A stretch of 5,897 bases of DNA from the NCBI GenBank assembly GCA_005800405.1, contig SYFN01000003.1:1-5897 (forward strand). Direction: 5' to 3'. The stretch's first letter is position 1. Each line of letters begins with the position of its first letter. This stretch comes from Burkholderiales bacterium (GTDB lineage: Bacteria > Pseudomonadota > Gammaproteobacteria > Burkholderiales > Burkholderiaceae_D). Positions 5,747-5,897 of this stretch are shown here, piece by piece. The notes beneath the pieces are model-generated. The model was not told where the DNA came from, ran no database searches, and saw only the letters and a list, made by a program, of their open reading frames with translations. Made by a program: the position numbers and the translations under genes.

Positions 5747-5754
5747 AGAGAGGA
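5747..5754 (+). promoter_or_regulatory. ribosome binding site of the second YceI gene
   Basis: AGAGAGGA lies seven bases before the ATG at 5762, a strong Shine-Dalgarno match that fixes the start. This strong site and the 215-bp gap suggest the second YceI gene can be expressed apart from the first. Confidence 0.65.
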
Positions 5755-5761
5755 AACCCAA

Positions 5762-5897
5762 ATGAATTTCAAGACCCTGATTATTTCCGCCATACTGTCC
5801 ATCGCCGCTTCATCGGCGGTCGCGCAGACCTATAATATCGACCCCGGTCATACCTATCCCAGCTTCGAAGCAGATCACCTTGGCATCTCCTTCTGGC
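5762..5897 (+). CDS. second YceI family exported protein, 5' part only
   Basis: Only the first 45 codons are in the window; the frame is open to the last base. Residues 1-21 form a clean signal peptide (basic NFK, hydrophobic core, small residues SSAVA before the likely cut at Gln22), so the product is exported to the periplasm. The mature start QTYNIDPGHTYPSFEADHLG is the characteristic opening strand of YceI proteins, and the HTYPSFEADH wording differs clearly from the first copy (LKIDPAKSTVSAVFKQ). The two are therefore distant paralogues rather than a recent duplication. It probably binds a long hydrophobic ligand like its relatives. It begins 215 bases after the first YceI gene, with its own ribosome site and a palindrome in the gap. 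Confidence 0.88.
   Translation, partial: MNFKTLIISAILSIAASSAVAQTYNIDPGHTYPSFEADHLGISFW

Overview
The window looks like chromosomal DNA from a betaproteobacterium, with Burkholderiales-type gene content. The support for this is a fused PabB-PabC folate gene, a LysR gene divergent from a DODA-type dioxygenase, and a cytochrome b561 - YceI - YceI cluster. GC content is moderate, by eye a little over half. The assignment rests on protein style and gene order only, so genus is not claimed. I see no rRNA, tRNA, CRISPR array, insertion sequence or phage module.

Layout. Bases 1-160 are AT-richer non-coding DNA carrying an 11-bp inverted repeat. A possible 54-codon gene (161-325) overlaps by ATGA the start of a small helix-turn-helix regulator (322-606, + strand). 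The regulator converges, with a 22-bp gap, on a leftward lysR > pabB-pabC pair (3396 to 629). The LysR stop and the pabB GTG start overlap as GTGA. The fused pabB-pabC frame is cut by one in-frame TGA, directly followed by ATG, inside the PabC domain. Divergent from lysR, a DODA/LigB-type extradiol dioxygenase reading frame (3488-4282, + strand) aligns end to end with its family but contains an in-frame TAG and an in-frame TAA. After a 115-bp gap come cytochrome b561 (4398-4973), a periplasmic YceI protein with a GTG start (4986-5546), a 215-bp gap with a perfect 16-bp palindrome, and a second YceI gene cut by the window end (5762-5897).

How it fits together. LysR is the natural candidate regulator of the divergent dioxygenase. 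The b561-YceI-YceI set is a membrane haem protein with exported lipid-binding-type partners. PabB makes aminodeoxychorismate for p-aminobenzoate and folate, and its fused PabC lyase part is interrupted.

Most notable: two of the larger genes carry three nonsense codons (TGA, TAG, TAA) with no frameshift, beside genes that are fully intact. All three stop codons are also used as normal terminators here, so code reassignment does not explain them. Early gene decay by point mutation, or base errors or damage in the source DNA, are the main explanations. I did not find a convincing novel defence or mobile system. The less explained pieces are the coupled 54-codon frame before the HTH gene and the palindrome cluster between the two YceI genes.
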